Assembly (NCBI RefSeq): GCF_000801105.2
Contig: NC_079514.1
Location: forward strand, 25,770,293-25,834,292
Origin: Raphanus sativus
Lineage: Eukaryota > Streptophyta > Magnoliopsida > Brassicales > Brassicaceae
Length of the DNA stretch: 64,000 nt
Direction of reading: 5' to 3'
In this document: positions 19,406 through 30,702 of the stretch, piece by piece
How positions within the stretch are numbered: the stretch's first letter is position 1
Layout: the number at the start of each line of letters is the position of its first letter
The notes under the pieces: model-generated
Told to the model about the DNA's origin: nothing
The model's database searches: none
What the model saw: only the letters and a program-made list of their open reading frames with translations
Made by a program: the position numbers and the translations under genes

Positions 19406-19846
19406 AGTCCACATTTCGGTTTTCCATAAAAAGTCTTAGTCTTTGTTTGTGTTTTCCATGCTTCTAGTTTTCCACAATTATTTATGTTTTTCTTTGACTC
19501 ATTCTACTATAAATATGTAATCCATTTCATGAATAAAAAGCAGATCATTTTTGGAGTTTATTTTTCTTTCTTCTCTGAATGAGAGATAGAGTTCTTTAGC
19601 TAGTTCATCGGTTTGAACCGACTTGTTGATTTGGTGGTCAGCCAATCATCTTTGTGTGTTCTTTGGTGGTTAGCCAACGCACTACATCCGTTCTTTGGTG
19701 GTTACCCTTAGACCGAGGGTATATCAAGAGTCATTCCGCACCTCTTGACGATCCATTCATTCCATTCCAGTTCCGGAAGTGCCTTCGCCTTCTCGGTTAA
19801 TATCCAACATCCGGCTAAAGTGATCCTCCCGATTTTGGGTCTATCA
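18988..19846 (+). repeat. R1 3' LTR (859 bp)
   Basis: It starts TGATAGAACC after the purine-rich GAAGAGGGAGAGTA and ends GGGTCTATCA, followed by the CTAAG duplication. A TATA-like element lies at about 19499-19511. Confidence 0.92.
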
Positions 19847-19851
19847 CTAAG

Positions 19852-20496
19852 GCAAGGATCCGATTATTCCGGGAAAGTTATGACATTTAGAGCCTCATAA
19901 AATAATTGCTTCAGTCACCAGCAAAGGTCCCGACCTAATTCAATGCAAGAAGACAAGGTACCCCAGGAAGACTTCGTCCTAAGAGAAAACTACCATGGTC
20001 CAAAATACACGTTATCCCTTGATTTCCACGAGCAAATCAAGAAATAAGGGGCAAACAGTTGGGGAAAAATATCCAGACATAAGTTTTTTCTAGCTTCCGG
20101 ATAGGTCCTCGATTTCCGGACCCTTGCTCAATAAGAAACCAGGGACCAACCCCTACCATTGGTCCGACCCCCTTGAATGGACCGACCCTTGAAGCAAAAT
20201 AGAAGTTTTTTGACTAAGGGGAAACTTCCATTTTTCCGATTATGGAAAAGTTCCTTTACATCCAGCCGATATCTACATCTATAAAAGGGGAGCCCAAGCC
20301 CTAGAACAAGGGATCGACTTTCAGAGGCTAAGAGATTAGAGTATAGGCGATAGAGCTAGGTTTATACACCAACGTTGTAATCCCAAATCATAAACTCAAT
20401 AAGAACATCTCTTTTGCCTCGATTTCTTAGTCTCTAAATACAAATCTTCTAGTGTTGTGTAGTACTTAAACAACCCTACACAAAAATACCATAACA
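19852..20496 (+). mobile_element. T5: right piece with purine tract and 3' LTR
   Basis: The internal 3' end (19852-20056) finishes with the purine-rich AAATAAGGGGCAAAC, and the LTR follows (20057-20496). The LTR start reads AGTTGGGGAAAAATATCC, one base away from the TGTTGGGG of T4. The end is ACCATAACA. T5 sits inside the RT of T3: the T3 frame stops being readable exactly at 20496/20497. Confidence 0.8.
20057..20496 (+). repeat. T5 3' LTR (440 bp)
   Basis: It has the same length as the T4 LTR and the same TATA context (CTATAAAAGGGGAGCCC at about 20279-20295), with many substitutions. It is older than T4, consistent with T4 being inserted in T5. Confidence 0.85.
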
Positions 20497-21040
20497 CGGG
20501 CAGGCTTTATTCAGATATGTGAAATCAATGCAGACTCTCCACTTCCCGTTCTTTTTCTTGACGACGACCGGGTTGGCGAGCCAGTCTGGGTATTGAACTT
20601 CGCGAATTGATCTGATTTTCAATAGTTTATCGACTTCGTCGTTCACTGCTTTGGCTCTTTCTGGCCCAAGCTTTCTTCGTTTCTGTTTGATTGGCTTAAA
20701 CGTGGGATCGACGTTTAGATCATGCGACGCAACGTTGATATCGATGCCAGGCATGTCAGCAACGGACCATGCGAATGTGTTGATATTATCTCTTAGGAAG
20801 ATTATTAACTCTTTCCTGATCTTTGGCTGGAGATCGCATCCAATGCTAACGCATTTTTCCGAGGACTGCTGATCTAGGGAAACAGTACATGCAAGATCCT
20901 TCTCAGGGTCTCTTGTTGAGGGATCTCGCACCACTGGCTGGTTTGCTCCTTGCGGGAACATCTTGCAGTATTCTGCCATGTAGCAAGATCGAGATTGTTT
21001 TTGATTCCCATTAGATGGTCTTTTCCCCGGTTGGGGATAT
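20497..21040 (-). pseudogene. pol: T3 RT N-terminal region, between the T5 and T2 insertions
   Basis: The frame shows SCYMAEYCKMFPQG after the protease region, then NINTFAWSVADMPGIDIN (about 20740-20790), RRKLGPERAKAVNDEVD (about 20620-20680) and WRVCIDFTYLNKACP at the T5 junction. No stop separates protease and RT here, unlike in T1, T2 and T4. The RT catalytic part lies beyond T5 and is not in the window. The GATAT at 21036-21040 is one copy of the T2 target duplication. Confidence 0.82.
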
Positions 21041-21579
21041 TGTGAGGGATTAAACTCACCTCCTAGATTTTAGATCAGGTTAAGATTAGGGAAAGATAAC
21101 GCGGGCTGAATCCCGTTATAACTTGTAGAATGAATGAATGATTTTATTGATGTTTTTGGTAAGAACTGTTTACAAAAGATGTTCTTTTGATGATTACAAA
21201 GATAATGAGAATGTTACAAAGATAATGAGAATGTTCAAGAGTCTTGTGTGAATAAGGGTTGAATGAACGTGTGCTTCTTATTTGGTCTTCTTTCTCTTTA
21301 AATAGCCTCAGGCTCCGATGGATCGTCACCAACTGGTTCCCGAGATCCCCTCCGTGATTTGAGGGATTTGTAACAGCTCCCTTTTGACCGGGTCCTACGC
21401 CTACTTATATATCCACGAGCTGCCTCCTTTCCGTGACCTCTCTAATGAACATCTTTAGCTCACAGCCACCGGCTCTAGCTTAGCTGCTTTTGAGGATTGA
21501 ATTCGTGATGGGCCTTTCGCGGCCCGTTTCTATTTCTTATTATTTATTACTAGCTAGCGGGCCATATTAGGGCCCAACA
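21041..21579 (-). repeat. T2 3' LTR (539 bp)
   Basis: On the minus strand it starts TGTTGGGCCCTAATATGG and ends TTAATCCCTCACA. The purine tract AGCTGGGGGCAAC is at about 21580-21593. The 5' LTR lacks about 56 bp that are present here (about 21334-21390). Confidence 0.93.
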
Positions 21580-21791
21580 GTTGCCCCCAGCTTTCAAGAT
21601 AAGATTCCTTATCTCGGAAGCTAGACAGTCTCCGCCGAACATCGATCTTTTCGTTGAGATCTCGTGCAGCCGTTATCTTTATTAAAGATTTCCTTTGCTT
21701 AATCTGATGGCCACGATTGCGCTTGATGAGATCAACGGCTTAAATAAAAAGATTTTATAAAGGTAACTCCGCATAACGAGACGTGATGGGA

Positions 21792-21798
21792 TATAAAG
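21792..21798 (+). promoter_or_regulatory. TATA box of the T2 antisense gene
   Basis: TATAAAG in the context GGGATATAAAGCTGCAGG, about 230 bp upstream of the antisense ATG and about 210 bp inside the 3' LTR. The same context is kept in T1 at 41766-41772 on the opposite strand. A conserved leader splice donor (CAG/GTAACTT) follows at 21857. Confidence 0.65.
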
Positions 21799-22022
21799 CT
21801 GCAGGTATTAACTGCTTCTCTCTCCACTTGCTCCACGCCTCTCGACGGTTTCCCAGGTAACTTCTCTCCTCCTTTTATTTTACTGTGTTTTCTCTCTTTT
21901 TTTTATCTCTGCTTCTTGATCGAACCAGTACTTTGCCTTTAACCTCTTTAGAGATTTCGTTCTTGCTCAACTTAGTTCGATTCTTCCCTTTTCGCTTTCT
22001 TTTCTCTTTACCCTTTATTATC

Positions 22023-23292
22023 ATGAGTCAAAAGGAAGGTTCCGGTGAGATTCAAATCTCTGCTTCCGGTGCTCGTATTATGAAGGTTAAGCAAGAAGCC
22101 GGCGAGAAGATGAAGAAGGATGCCAAGAAGAAGAAAGCTAAAGATTCAATTGGAGCGAGAGTCTCCAGGCGAATGAAGAAGAAGGATGGCAGGAGCGCCT
22201 CCACTGGACCTCACTCTCCTTCGCTGTTGAAGAGTCAGGAGGTTGTTAACCTCGTCGTCCAAGCTCACGGCAATAAGGATTTGGCCAGAGCTTGTACTGA
22301 TGATGAAACCCCCGAAACCGTCCCAGAGGGTTGGTTTTGTGTCCACGAGAAGTACATCTCCAAGTGTCACCTTAGGTTCCCTCTTCCAACCCTCTTGCTA
22401 GATCTCCTAGATCACTATCAATTAGCCCTTTCCCAACTTTTTCCCTCGGTTATCCGAGTGGTGAATGGATTTATCACCAGGGCTAAGGAAGAAGGAGTTA
22501 TCGTAGGGCTGACCGAGTTGATGAGTCTCTTCTCAATAAAGGAGAGTTCAACCAAGGAGGGTGGAAGTAGGACCTATTATCTCCCCTGTCGTCCAGGGCT
22601 TGGTATTTTCAAGTTCACGGCCAGTGATGATGACTGGCGGAAGAGGTATTTCTATGTCAAGATTGACCCTTCAATAGTTCCTGTAGGCCGAGTCCTCAGG
22701 AACTCTTGGTCTGACATATCTGGTTAGGATTTTTAGGAATGTGTCTGCTTGTTTACTTTTACTTATCATGACTTGCTAAGCCCTTTGATTTTTCTTGCAG
22801 AGATTAAGGATCCTGTTAAGTTATCTGGTAAACTCACCAGAGCTCTCTGTAGGAAGCTGCAACAGAGCCCTAGTACCTGGGGAGCTTACACTACCACGAG
22901 AATTGGATCAGCTAGGTTCCCTGATCGATACAAGGCTTCCTTTCCTGATTCAGTCACGGTTGCAGGTTTAGAAGGTAACCTTCTTTCATCGGTTTCAAAT
23001 CTTTAATGTTTGAACTTGTCTTTTGAGATTAAGGCGCAGGTATCAGACTTCTCAATCAGCAAGCTTCCCATTCCTCAATTCTCAGAGAGTTCAGGTATAT
23101 TCGAGATTAATATGTTTAATCTATCCTTTTCCGGAGAGTATGGTTCTAACTTAGGTTTGGTGGACCCTGATTCAGCTCATTCGAGACGTCCCAGATGGGC
23201 GATGATAAGGAGGCAGACGAGGGAGGTCCAGCCAAAGAAAGTGAACCAGCTGTGGGAGATAAGGATGTCGGGAGGAGTTCCCGTGATGATGA
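22023..23292 (+). pseudogene. T2 antisense gene, spliced, Transposase_28-like (degenerate)
   Basis: Exon 1 (22023-22722) starts MSQKEGSGEIQISASGAR. It has a Lys-rich basic stretch (residues 20-60) and then the conserved VPEGWFCVHEKYISKC, FPLPTLLLDLLDHYQL and GVIVGLTELMSLFSI blocks (about 22315-22530), which I relate to the plant putative gypsy-type transposon domain. Intron 1 is 22723-22800 (GT...TTTCTTGCAG). Exon 2 is 22801-22974 with donor GTAACC. T1 keeps the same junctions. The following exons seen in T1 are deleted here, apart from a tail at about 23040-23292 with one frameshift. The gene is convergent with the element's own transcription; its function is unknown. Confidence 0.75.
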
Positions 23293-23559
23293 TGTCTAAG
23301 AGCTGAGGCTCTTTTCAAAAATGTTGTTTTTATGACTTTTGCCCAATGGGGTTTAATTTCGTTTATGTACCAGATCTATAGCCTGAGGAGGCTTTTAAAC
23401 CTTGACTTGTTTTAGGGTCTTCGGAACCCTTGGTAGCCTGGGGAGGCTTTTAAACCCTTTTTATTTAAAACTTGGTTTTTATTTTCGTTTCAAATCTTTT
23501 ACTTGTTTTAGTCGTTTTTCAAATGAATTTAGTTAAGTGGTAGCTTCGGTTAGGACATG

Positions 23560-24120
23560 TATCATGATTATTAGATACAATATCCAATGACTTATCAGGT
23601 CTCGAAGATTTCGAGTGTACTCGATTACGAGGATCCTTAGAAGGAGTTCCTGAAATATTGGGATTAGCTCCGGGTTTTTAGGGACCTGAGCTACTTTGAA
23701 GACCTTAGGTGGGGGTTCATGGGAACCTGAATTCATTTGTGGGATTTTAAGACCCATTGAAATTTGCTTAGGATTTTAAGACCTTTTGAGATTTGAAAAG
23801 GATTTTAAGACTTTAGGTTCAGGTCCGTGGAGACCTGACTTTGTTTGAAGGATTTTAAGACCTTGGTGGTTTCTAAGGATTTTGAGACCTTAGGTTTAGG
23901 TCCGTGGAGACCTGACTTTGTTTGAAGGATTTTAAGACCTTGGTGGTTTCTAAGGATTTTAAGACCTTAGGTTTAGGTTTATCAAATTTGATTTCGCTTA
24001 AAGGATTTTTAGACCTTCGAGATTATTAAGGATTTTAATACCTTAGGTCCAGGTTCTTGAGAGCTGAGTTGATCCGAAGGGTTTTAAGACCTTAGGCCTG
24101 TGTTTGTGGGACCTGAATTG
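23560..24120. repeat. Tandem repeats between T2 integrase and antisense gene
   Basis: About twelve diverged units of 25-60 bp contain GGATTTTAAGACCTTAGG and AGGTCCGTGGAGACCTGA. T1 has the equivalent at 38385-38760 on the other strand. Tandem repeats in this position are common in Tat elements. Confidence 0.85.
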
Positions 24121-24344
24121 TTAAAGAGTCGAGGTATCGAGGATAATTGCTTTATTGATAATAGAATACATGGTATCATAATAATCATACAATCGCCTGT
24201 TTGGGCTATGTGATTTTAATCAGACATATGCCCCCTTTGGTCATGGTGAACAAAGTGTTGAAATGAGGTTAGGACTGCACTCATGACGGAGTTGCCTACG
24301 TATCCAGTCAAGGGATCAAGCCTAACGAGGTTCAAGGAATTTAG

Positions 24345-26955
24345 GTACCTAATGATAATATCTCTTTGAGGTTCGTGGCGTTCCACGATCTGATTTCAGG
24401 TACCCCGGTTCGCACCTTCTAGAGCTTGTAGACACCAGGTCGTACCACATGGATAATCCGGTAAGGACCCTCCCAATTGGTTCCTAACTTCCCAGCATCT
24501 GGCTCCTTGGTTCCTTCGAAAACTTTCCTAAGTACTAGGTCACCTACAGCGAACCATCGGGGCCTGACTTTGGAGTTGTAATGTCGTGTCATTGCTTGCT
24601 GATAGTTTTGAATGCGAAGCAGAGCTCGGTCTCGTCTTTTGTCGATTAGATCGAGGCTGTCCGTTAGGAGCTGGTCATTAGCTGCAAGAGGCGGAGGCTA
24701 CCAGCAGTGGTCTCGGCTGGGACGACAGCTTCCATCCTGTAGGCTAAGGAGAAAGGGGTTTCCTCTGTAGCCTTTCGTGGGGTGGTTCGACATGCCCATA
24801 GTACTTCAGGTAACTTTTCTGACCAGAGTTCCTTCTGGGTTCCGAGGCGTTTCTTGAGGTTTGCTAATATTGATTTATTAGCAGCCTCCGCTTGACTGTT
24901 TCCTTGAGGGTGTCGAGGTGTTGAAAAGGTAAGGCGGATATTCCATTTGTCACAAAATTCTTTGAAGTCGTGAGATATGAACTGTCCTCCATTATCAGTC
25001 ACGATTTCGTATGGGACGCCGTGCCTGCACACGATGTCTTTCCACACAAATCGTTCTACGTCGAATCTGGTTACCTGTTGGAAAGCTTCAGCCTCAATCC
25101 ACTTCGTGAAATAGTCTGTTAGGACTAAGAGGAAGCGTAGCTTCTTCTTCCCACTTCCTGATGCTACTAGTGGTCCTACGATATCCATGGACCACCTCAT
25201 AAATGGGTAAGGAGCGGATATGTTGGATAGCTTTTCCGCAGGTTGGTGTATAATCGGTGCATGTCTCTGGCATTTGTCGCATGAGGACGAGTAGACCTCA
25301 CAGTCTGCAATAATGGTAGGCCAGAAATAGCCTTGTCTTTTAATTCGGATAGCTAGAGCTCTGCCACCGGCGTGGTTTCCACATGAGCCGTCGTGCATTT
25401 CCTTCATGAGTTTCATAGCAACGAGGCCATGGATGCATTTTAGGTAAGGTCTGGAAACGCTTCGTTTGTGGAAGGCAGAATCGCTTATGCAGTATCTCGC
25501 GCTTAATGCTTTGAGTTTTCGAGCCTCCCAATTATTGGGTGGAGTTTTTCCCTCTAGCGTGTATTGCATGATTGGTATTCTCCAGTCCTCTCTCCCTACA
25601 ACCTTGCTATGAATAGACGAGGGTGGTTCCTGTTCGGGACCTGGTGTCGTGGTGCCCCCGGAGATATTCGTAGGATTGGGCTCCAGGGGGTCTGAATTCT
25701 GAGGAATATCTCCAATTTCATCGTTGTTTTCCGGGGTCTGGATGGTGCCCCCAGATGAGTTTTCGAGAGCTGAGCGACTTCTGGTTTTGACTCTGCAGAC
25801 GAGTGGGTCTGAGGTCTGGACGGTGCCCCCGGAGGTATTCGTAGGATTTAGCTCCTGGGAGTCTGAATTTTGGGGAATACCTTCATATTTGTCGTTGTTC
25901 TCCGTGTTTTGGATCGTGTTCCCGGAGGTATGCTTTTTAAAGTTACGTATTTTGACTTTTGGGAACCAGAATGTTGTGAGAACTTGGGCAGCTACCGTTT
26001 CAGGGTAGTTACCTTCGGTTTGCTCTTTTGGCTTGCTGTCTATCTCAACTTTAGTAGCTATGTTGATACTTGGCTTTTCGATTCCTTCTACGGGTATGAT
26101 CCGTTTTACGAGAGGGTATGATGTGGAGGCTAAAGCAGCCAACGCATCTGCTGAGGAGTTCTCTCCTCGTGGGATCCTTGTTAGCTCGAACTTGTCGAAC
26201 TGCCTAGTGAGGTTCTGGACGACTTCGAGATATGCCCCCATTCTTTCGTCCCTCGTTTCGTATTCTCCGTGAAACTGGCTAGCTACCAGCTGTGAATCAC
26301 TATAAGCGTTTAGCTCTCGAATTCCGAGGCTTTGGGTGAGTTTCAACCCTGTGATTAGTGTTTCATATTCAGCCTCGTTGTTTGAGGCACTGAATCCGAG
26401 CCTATAGGACTGCTCGATGGTTTCTCCAGCTGAAGAAGTCAGCCTTAGCCCGACGCCGGAGCCTTGTTTTGACGAGGCTCCATCGACATACAGTCTCCAC
26501 TTCGGAGCTTCCATTTCCGAGTCTACTTGCTCAGATGCTAGCTCAATGATAAAATCGGCAAGGACCTGAGCCTTTGCTGCTGCTCGAGGTCTGTACTCGA
26601 TGTCGTATTCACTGAGCTCTATGGCCCATTTCGCCAATCGTCCTGACTGGCTGGGACTGTGCAATATCATTCGTAATGGTTGTGAAGTCATTACGACGAT
26701 CGAGTGCGATTGGAAATAGGGTCGTAATTTCCTGGCAGCTATTACGACCGCTAGCGCTAATTTTTCCATAGTGGGGTACCTTGTTTCGGCGTCTATCAAA
26801 CTCTTGCTAGTGTAATAGACAGGTCTCTGTTTGTTTTGTTCCTCTCGTACCAGCACGCCGCTAACTGCAGCGGTTGATACGGCGAGGTACATATACAGTG
26901 GCTCTTCTATTACTTGTTTGTACAGGATCGAAGGTTCGGAGAGGTAAGTTTTCAA
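24345..26955 (-). pseudogene. pol: T2 RNase H, archaeal-type RNase H and integrase
   Basis: The main frame (26955-24664) opens with the Ty3-type RNase H (VSGVLVREEQNKQRPVYYTS), then the archaeal-type RNase H from YVDGASSKQGSG (about 26475) to SADALAALAS (about 26130). A Ser/Gly/Thr-rich linker with repeats follows (about 25630-25940). The integrase zinc finger is at about 25250-25400 ([13 protein letters not shown] to CDKCQR). The catalytic residues are in MDIVGP (about 25180), VTDNGGQF (about 24995) and GNSQAEAANKS (about 24890). A frameshift near 24665 separates the C-terminal GPY-type part, traceable to about 24345. Confidence 0.88.
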
Positions 26956-28048
26956 TTGCTTGAAGGCTTCCTCACATTTCTCGTCCCATAAGAACTTCTT
27001 ATTATTTTTAGAAGTTTATAGAATGGGAGACAGTTATCTGTGGACCTGGATATGAATTGATTTAATGATGTGATTCGTCCAGTCAATCTCTGTACCTCTC
27101 TGGTTGTCTTAGGTGACGGAATTTCAAGGAAGGTCGCTATCTGCTGCGGGTTGGACTCAATGCCTCTTTCGGTTACGAGGTAGCCGAAGAACTCGCCTGA
27201 GGGTACCCCGAAGGTACATTTACCGGGATTGAGCTTCATATCGTATTTGTTAAGGATATCGAAGCATTCCCTTAAGTGGGAGATATGTCTTCTCCAGCTG
27301 AGGACTTGACTAGCATATCGTCAATATAGACCTCCATAGTTTTTCCGAGTTATGCAGCGAACATCTTATTCACTAGCCTCTGATAAGTAGCTCATGCGTT
27401 CTTCAATCCGAATGGCATAACCTTGTAGCAATAAGTTCCTCGTTCGGTTATGAATGCCGTTTTTTCTTGATCTTCAGGATCCATCATTATTTGATTGTAC
27501 CCTGAAAAGGCATCCATGAAGGACAGGAGTCGATGGCCAGTTGTTGCTTCAACCAGGCGGTCGATATGAGGTAACGGGAAACTGTCTTTAGGACAAACCT
27601 TGTTTAGGTCGGTGAAATCTACACAGATCCTCCATTTCCCGTTTTTCTTTTTTACAACTACCGGGTTAGCTAACCAGTCAGGGTAGTGCACCTCTCGGAT
27701 GGGCCCAGCTTTCGTAAGTCGGTCAACTTCGTCGTTAACAGCTTGAGCCTTTTCGAGGCCCAGCTTGCGACACTTTTGTTTGATCGGTTTGAAAGTGGGG
27801 ACTACTTTCAGTTTATGGGTGGTGACATTCGGATCTATACCTTTCATGTCGTTGGTGGTCCATGCAAAGGTTTTGACGTTGCTTTTTAGGAAGTCAATGA
27901 GCGCCTTTTTTGTCTTAAGAGGTAGCTCAGATCCGATGCTCACTTGTCTTTCAGGATTTGAGTCGTCGATGCAAACTTTCTCGGTGAGGTTTCTAGGGGG
28001 ACCTCAAATATTTTGCTGCATCTCACGACCCTCCTAGATCTGTAATTG
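26952..28048 (-). pseudogene. pol: T2 reverse transcriptase, frameshifted
   Basis: RT is spread over several frames (27943-27392 and 27239-26952 are the longest). The recognisable blocks are FMDAFSGYNQIMMDPEDQ (about 27490-27545), VMPFGLKNA (27392-27420) and VYIDDMLVKS (about 27300-27335, in another frame). Just after the TAG at 28049-28051 there are two further stops, TAG and TGA, where T1 has CAG and CGA; both are C-to-T changes. Even with readthrough this copy could not make RT. Confidence 0.85.
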
Positions 28049-28054
28049 CTATTG
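28043..28054 (-). promoter_or_regulatory. T2 candidate stop-codon readthrough signal
   Basis: CAA TAG CAA TTA on the minus strand, identical to T1 at 1882-1893 although surrounding codons differ. The TAG is 28049-28051 and ends the protease frame. Confidence 0.6.
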
Positions 28055-28760
28055 GGGGAATTTTTTGAGGATTTCGAATCCTCCCAGGTAACTGATCCTG
28101 GAGATCTTATGGCTACCATGTACGGTAGCTATCCCTTCAGGTGTCGGGAATTTCACGCATTGATGATAGGTTGAGGCTACTGCTTTCATCTTATGGATCC
28201 AGGGTCTTCCTAGGATCGCGTGGAACGGGGAATGTCTGTCGATGACTACTAAATTGGTCATTGTCATTATTCTGCCAGCTATGATTGGGAGTTTGATAGT
28301 TCCCAATGAGGTAGCTATTTCTCCGGAAAAGCCTACGAGATTGGCTTTCTGGCCAATAATTTCGTAGTCGTCTATTTCCATTCCCTTCAGGGTGTTGTAG
28401 AAAATAAGATCGACAGAGCTTCATGTATCTATCATAAGCTTAGGAACCTCGTACCCTGCGACGTTCAGGGTGACAATTAGGGCATCGTCGTGCGGCCAAT
28501 CGAGGTCTGACGTCTCACTTTCCCAAAAAGAAATCTTAGTGTTAGACTCGGGGTTGGGAGGCTTAGGTCTAGTGTTAGACACAGCCTTCCGTACGTGAAT
28601 TTTAATAGAATTAACGGAGTCCTGACATATATCGGATCCTCCAAGGATACAGTCCACCCTCGAGTCGGGGCTCGATTGAGTTGATGGTTTGCTCAAGAGA
28701 GCCTCGATTTGTAGGCTTTTTCCTTGGGGAAATTTTCCAAGAATCATATCGACCTTTTCT
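28049..28760 (-). pseudogene. T2 aspartic protease, interrupted
   Basis: The frame 28747-28421 ends inside the active site (LMIDT followed by a stop, where T1 has LMIDTGSS). It resumes downstream with MEIDDYEIIGQKANLVGFSG to FEILKKFPQ (28381-28049). A one-base deletion near 28757 also separates it from gag. The homologous T1 protease is intact. Confidence 0.82.
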
Positions 28761-30649
28761 TGGGAGCTGGAGGTGGCGAGTCTGTCTCCTTCTCAGGTGA
28801 CCTCTCGCGTTTTGGAGAGGTGTCTCTGGGACCTCTTTTCTGATAGGGCGGTTGCTTTTTGAGGTCCACGTCCTTTATTTCTCCGGCTGCGAATTTGGCT
28901 GTCAGCTGTCGTTGGAGGTCCCAACATTCCTCAGTTGAGTGCCCTTCTCGATCGTGATAAGAGCAATGTTTGTTCTTGTCGAAGCCTTTTGACCAGGGGG
29001 CTTTAGTCGTCGTGGCGACAGGTTTTTCTTCCTTATCTTCCTCGATTGCATAAGAGTGCTCTCCCCGAGTCTGATTGTTTCGGAAGTTCCCCTTTTTATG
29101 AGGTCCTTTTTCTTCTGAGGATTCACCCTTCGGGTGATTCTGAGGTTTCTTGTGGAGTTTATCCAATGCAGCTGTTTCTTCCTCCAAGGTAACGTATCTG
29201 GTGGCCTTATGAAGAGCATCATCGATAGTTGGGGGAGGATTGAGTGTTAGCTCCGACCAGAATTCCGATTTATACCACAGACCTCTTCTAAGGGCATCGA
29301 TGGCGAATTGGTCGTTGGGGTTCGAGAGCTTAGTTCTTATTACTCTGAATTTCTCGATGTAGACTCGTAGCGAGTCTCCTACTCCTTGTCTGACTTTCCA
29401 GAGGTCAGCCTCGGATGCTTGTTTCAGGATATGAGTCGAGTATTGCTTCATGAAGGCGTTGCTTAACTGGTCGAAACTGTCTATCAAATTTGGCTCAAGA
29501 CCAGAGAACCATTCGAGGGCTGTTCCGACCAAGTTTTCAGCGAATGTCATGCAGTAACCTGCCTCACATTCTTCTTTCGTAAAATGAGCTTTCACGATAG
29601 CTAATCTGAAGGTTTTCAAGTAGGCCTTTGGGTCTGAGGTCCCATCGTATTCGGGGATCCTAATTTTTCAGGTGTCTTTTATGTAAGAGATGGCAATTAT
29701 GTCAGTGAATGGAGTTCCGCAGGTCTCCTCGATGAAGCTCTCAATTTCGGGAGCTGAGCTCGTTGCCTTGTGGACTTGAGAACCCAATTTTTGGAGAGCT
29801 GCGTGAGTTCGCTCCATATATCTGCGAATGGACTCAGGTCCCTCTAGAGGAAGGACAGTCGAGTCATCGTTAGGTACCTGACGAGCAGTTCCCAGATGGA
29901 ATCGTCTTTGGTCATTTACCCAAGCATCGGGTGGGGTGATTCGCTCACTGGTCCTTGGGTTATTCTGACGGGCAAGGTTAGTGGGGCGAGCTGAAGGATC
30001 AGCATTCGTCCTTTGGTGTTCGTTCGGATTCGTGTTTAGGTTTCTGGCCTGAAACACCGAAGCTGACGTTCTGCCCCCGGACGGATTGGATACTCCTTCT
30101 CCTGACCTAAGAATAGGTGGTGGAGGAGGTAAGCGAGCGCTCTGACCAGTAACCTGATCGGGTATAGAGCTGGTTGATGCTAGGTTGCTTCCCATAGCAC
30201 TGGTGAGAGGTGGACTAAACGCGGGAGCTGTCCTAGCATGAGGCGTTTGGAAAGCAGGTCCCTGTTCTCCAGAACTAGTGCTATCAAGGGAAAAGTCTAG
30301 ACGTCCTCGAGGAAACGAGGGGTCAGTTAATCAATCTCGAAGTAACTCCCGAACCCTGACGTTGCGATGGTTGGGTTGTTGCGGTTAGAGATCTAGTTAT
30401 CTCCTCGAATCTTTGCTGCCGAACGGCTAGCTGTTTCATTGTACGCTCATTCTCTTGAGCTTTGTCTACTAACTGCATCATCATGCGACGAATCTCAGAA
30501 AGTTGAGCCTCCGTCTGGTTTGAAGCGGGTTGATGCTGAGGGGTAACGAGGGCTGGAAACCCAGGATCGATCCCACTGGAGGTTCTCGGGTTAGTTACTC
30601 CAGTGGCGGTCTGGTTAGATGGATTCATTCTCTGATCGACTGGATTCAT
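28744..30649 (-). pseudogene. gag: T2 gag, multiply frameshifted
   Basis: I place the start at the ATG at 30649. The N-terminal Pro/Gln/Ser-rich region is in the frames 30721-30323 and 30195-29668, the gag domain and tail in 29619-28744. The domain has CMTFAENLVGTALEWFSGL (about 29480-29550) and the zinc knuckle CSYHDREGHSTEEC (about 28925-28970), which is broken in T1. Frame breaks lie near 30195-30330 and 29620-29670. Confidence 0.85.
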
Positions 30650-30680
30650 CCTTGAGTTAGAGTAAGGGATTCGATTGTTT

Positions 30681-30700
30681 CTTCCCCACAGACGGCGCCA
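30681..30700 (-). other. T2 primer-binding site
   Basis: TGGCGCCGTCTGTGG on the minus strand, two bases inside the LTR, identical to the T1 site. Confidence 0.8.
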
Positions 30701-30702
30701 AT

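Larger units (their letters stand above)
8738..19846 (+). mobile_element. R1: non-autonomous gag-only LTR retrotransposon (contains N1)
   Basis: The LTRs start TGATAGAACC and end GGGTCTATCA, and are flanked by CTAAG at 8733-8737 and 19847-19851. Removing N1 (9364-17533 plus one CCGGC copy) leaves a 5' LTR of about 849 bp against 859 bp for the 3' LTR. The internal region is only about 1.2 kb (17762-18987). It holds a primer site for initiator tRNA-Met and one zinc-knuckle gag-like frame, with no protease, RT or integrase. This matches the terminal-repeat-with-GAG type of non-autonomous element known from plants. Confidence 0.9.

Noticed and set aside
7359..20496. Inverted T4-type LTRs at 7359-7798 and 20057-20496 as the two ends of one element
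   Set aside because: They are in opposite orientation and clearly diverged, each has its own neighbouring primer site or purine tract, and they belong to T4 and T5.
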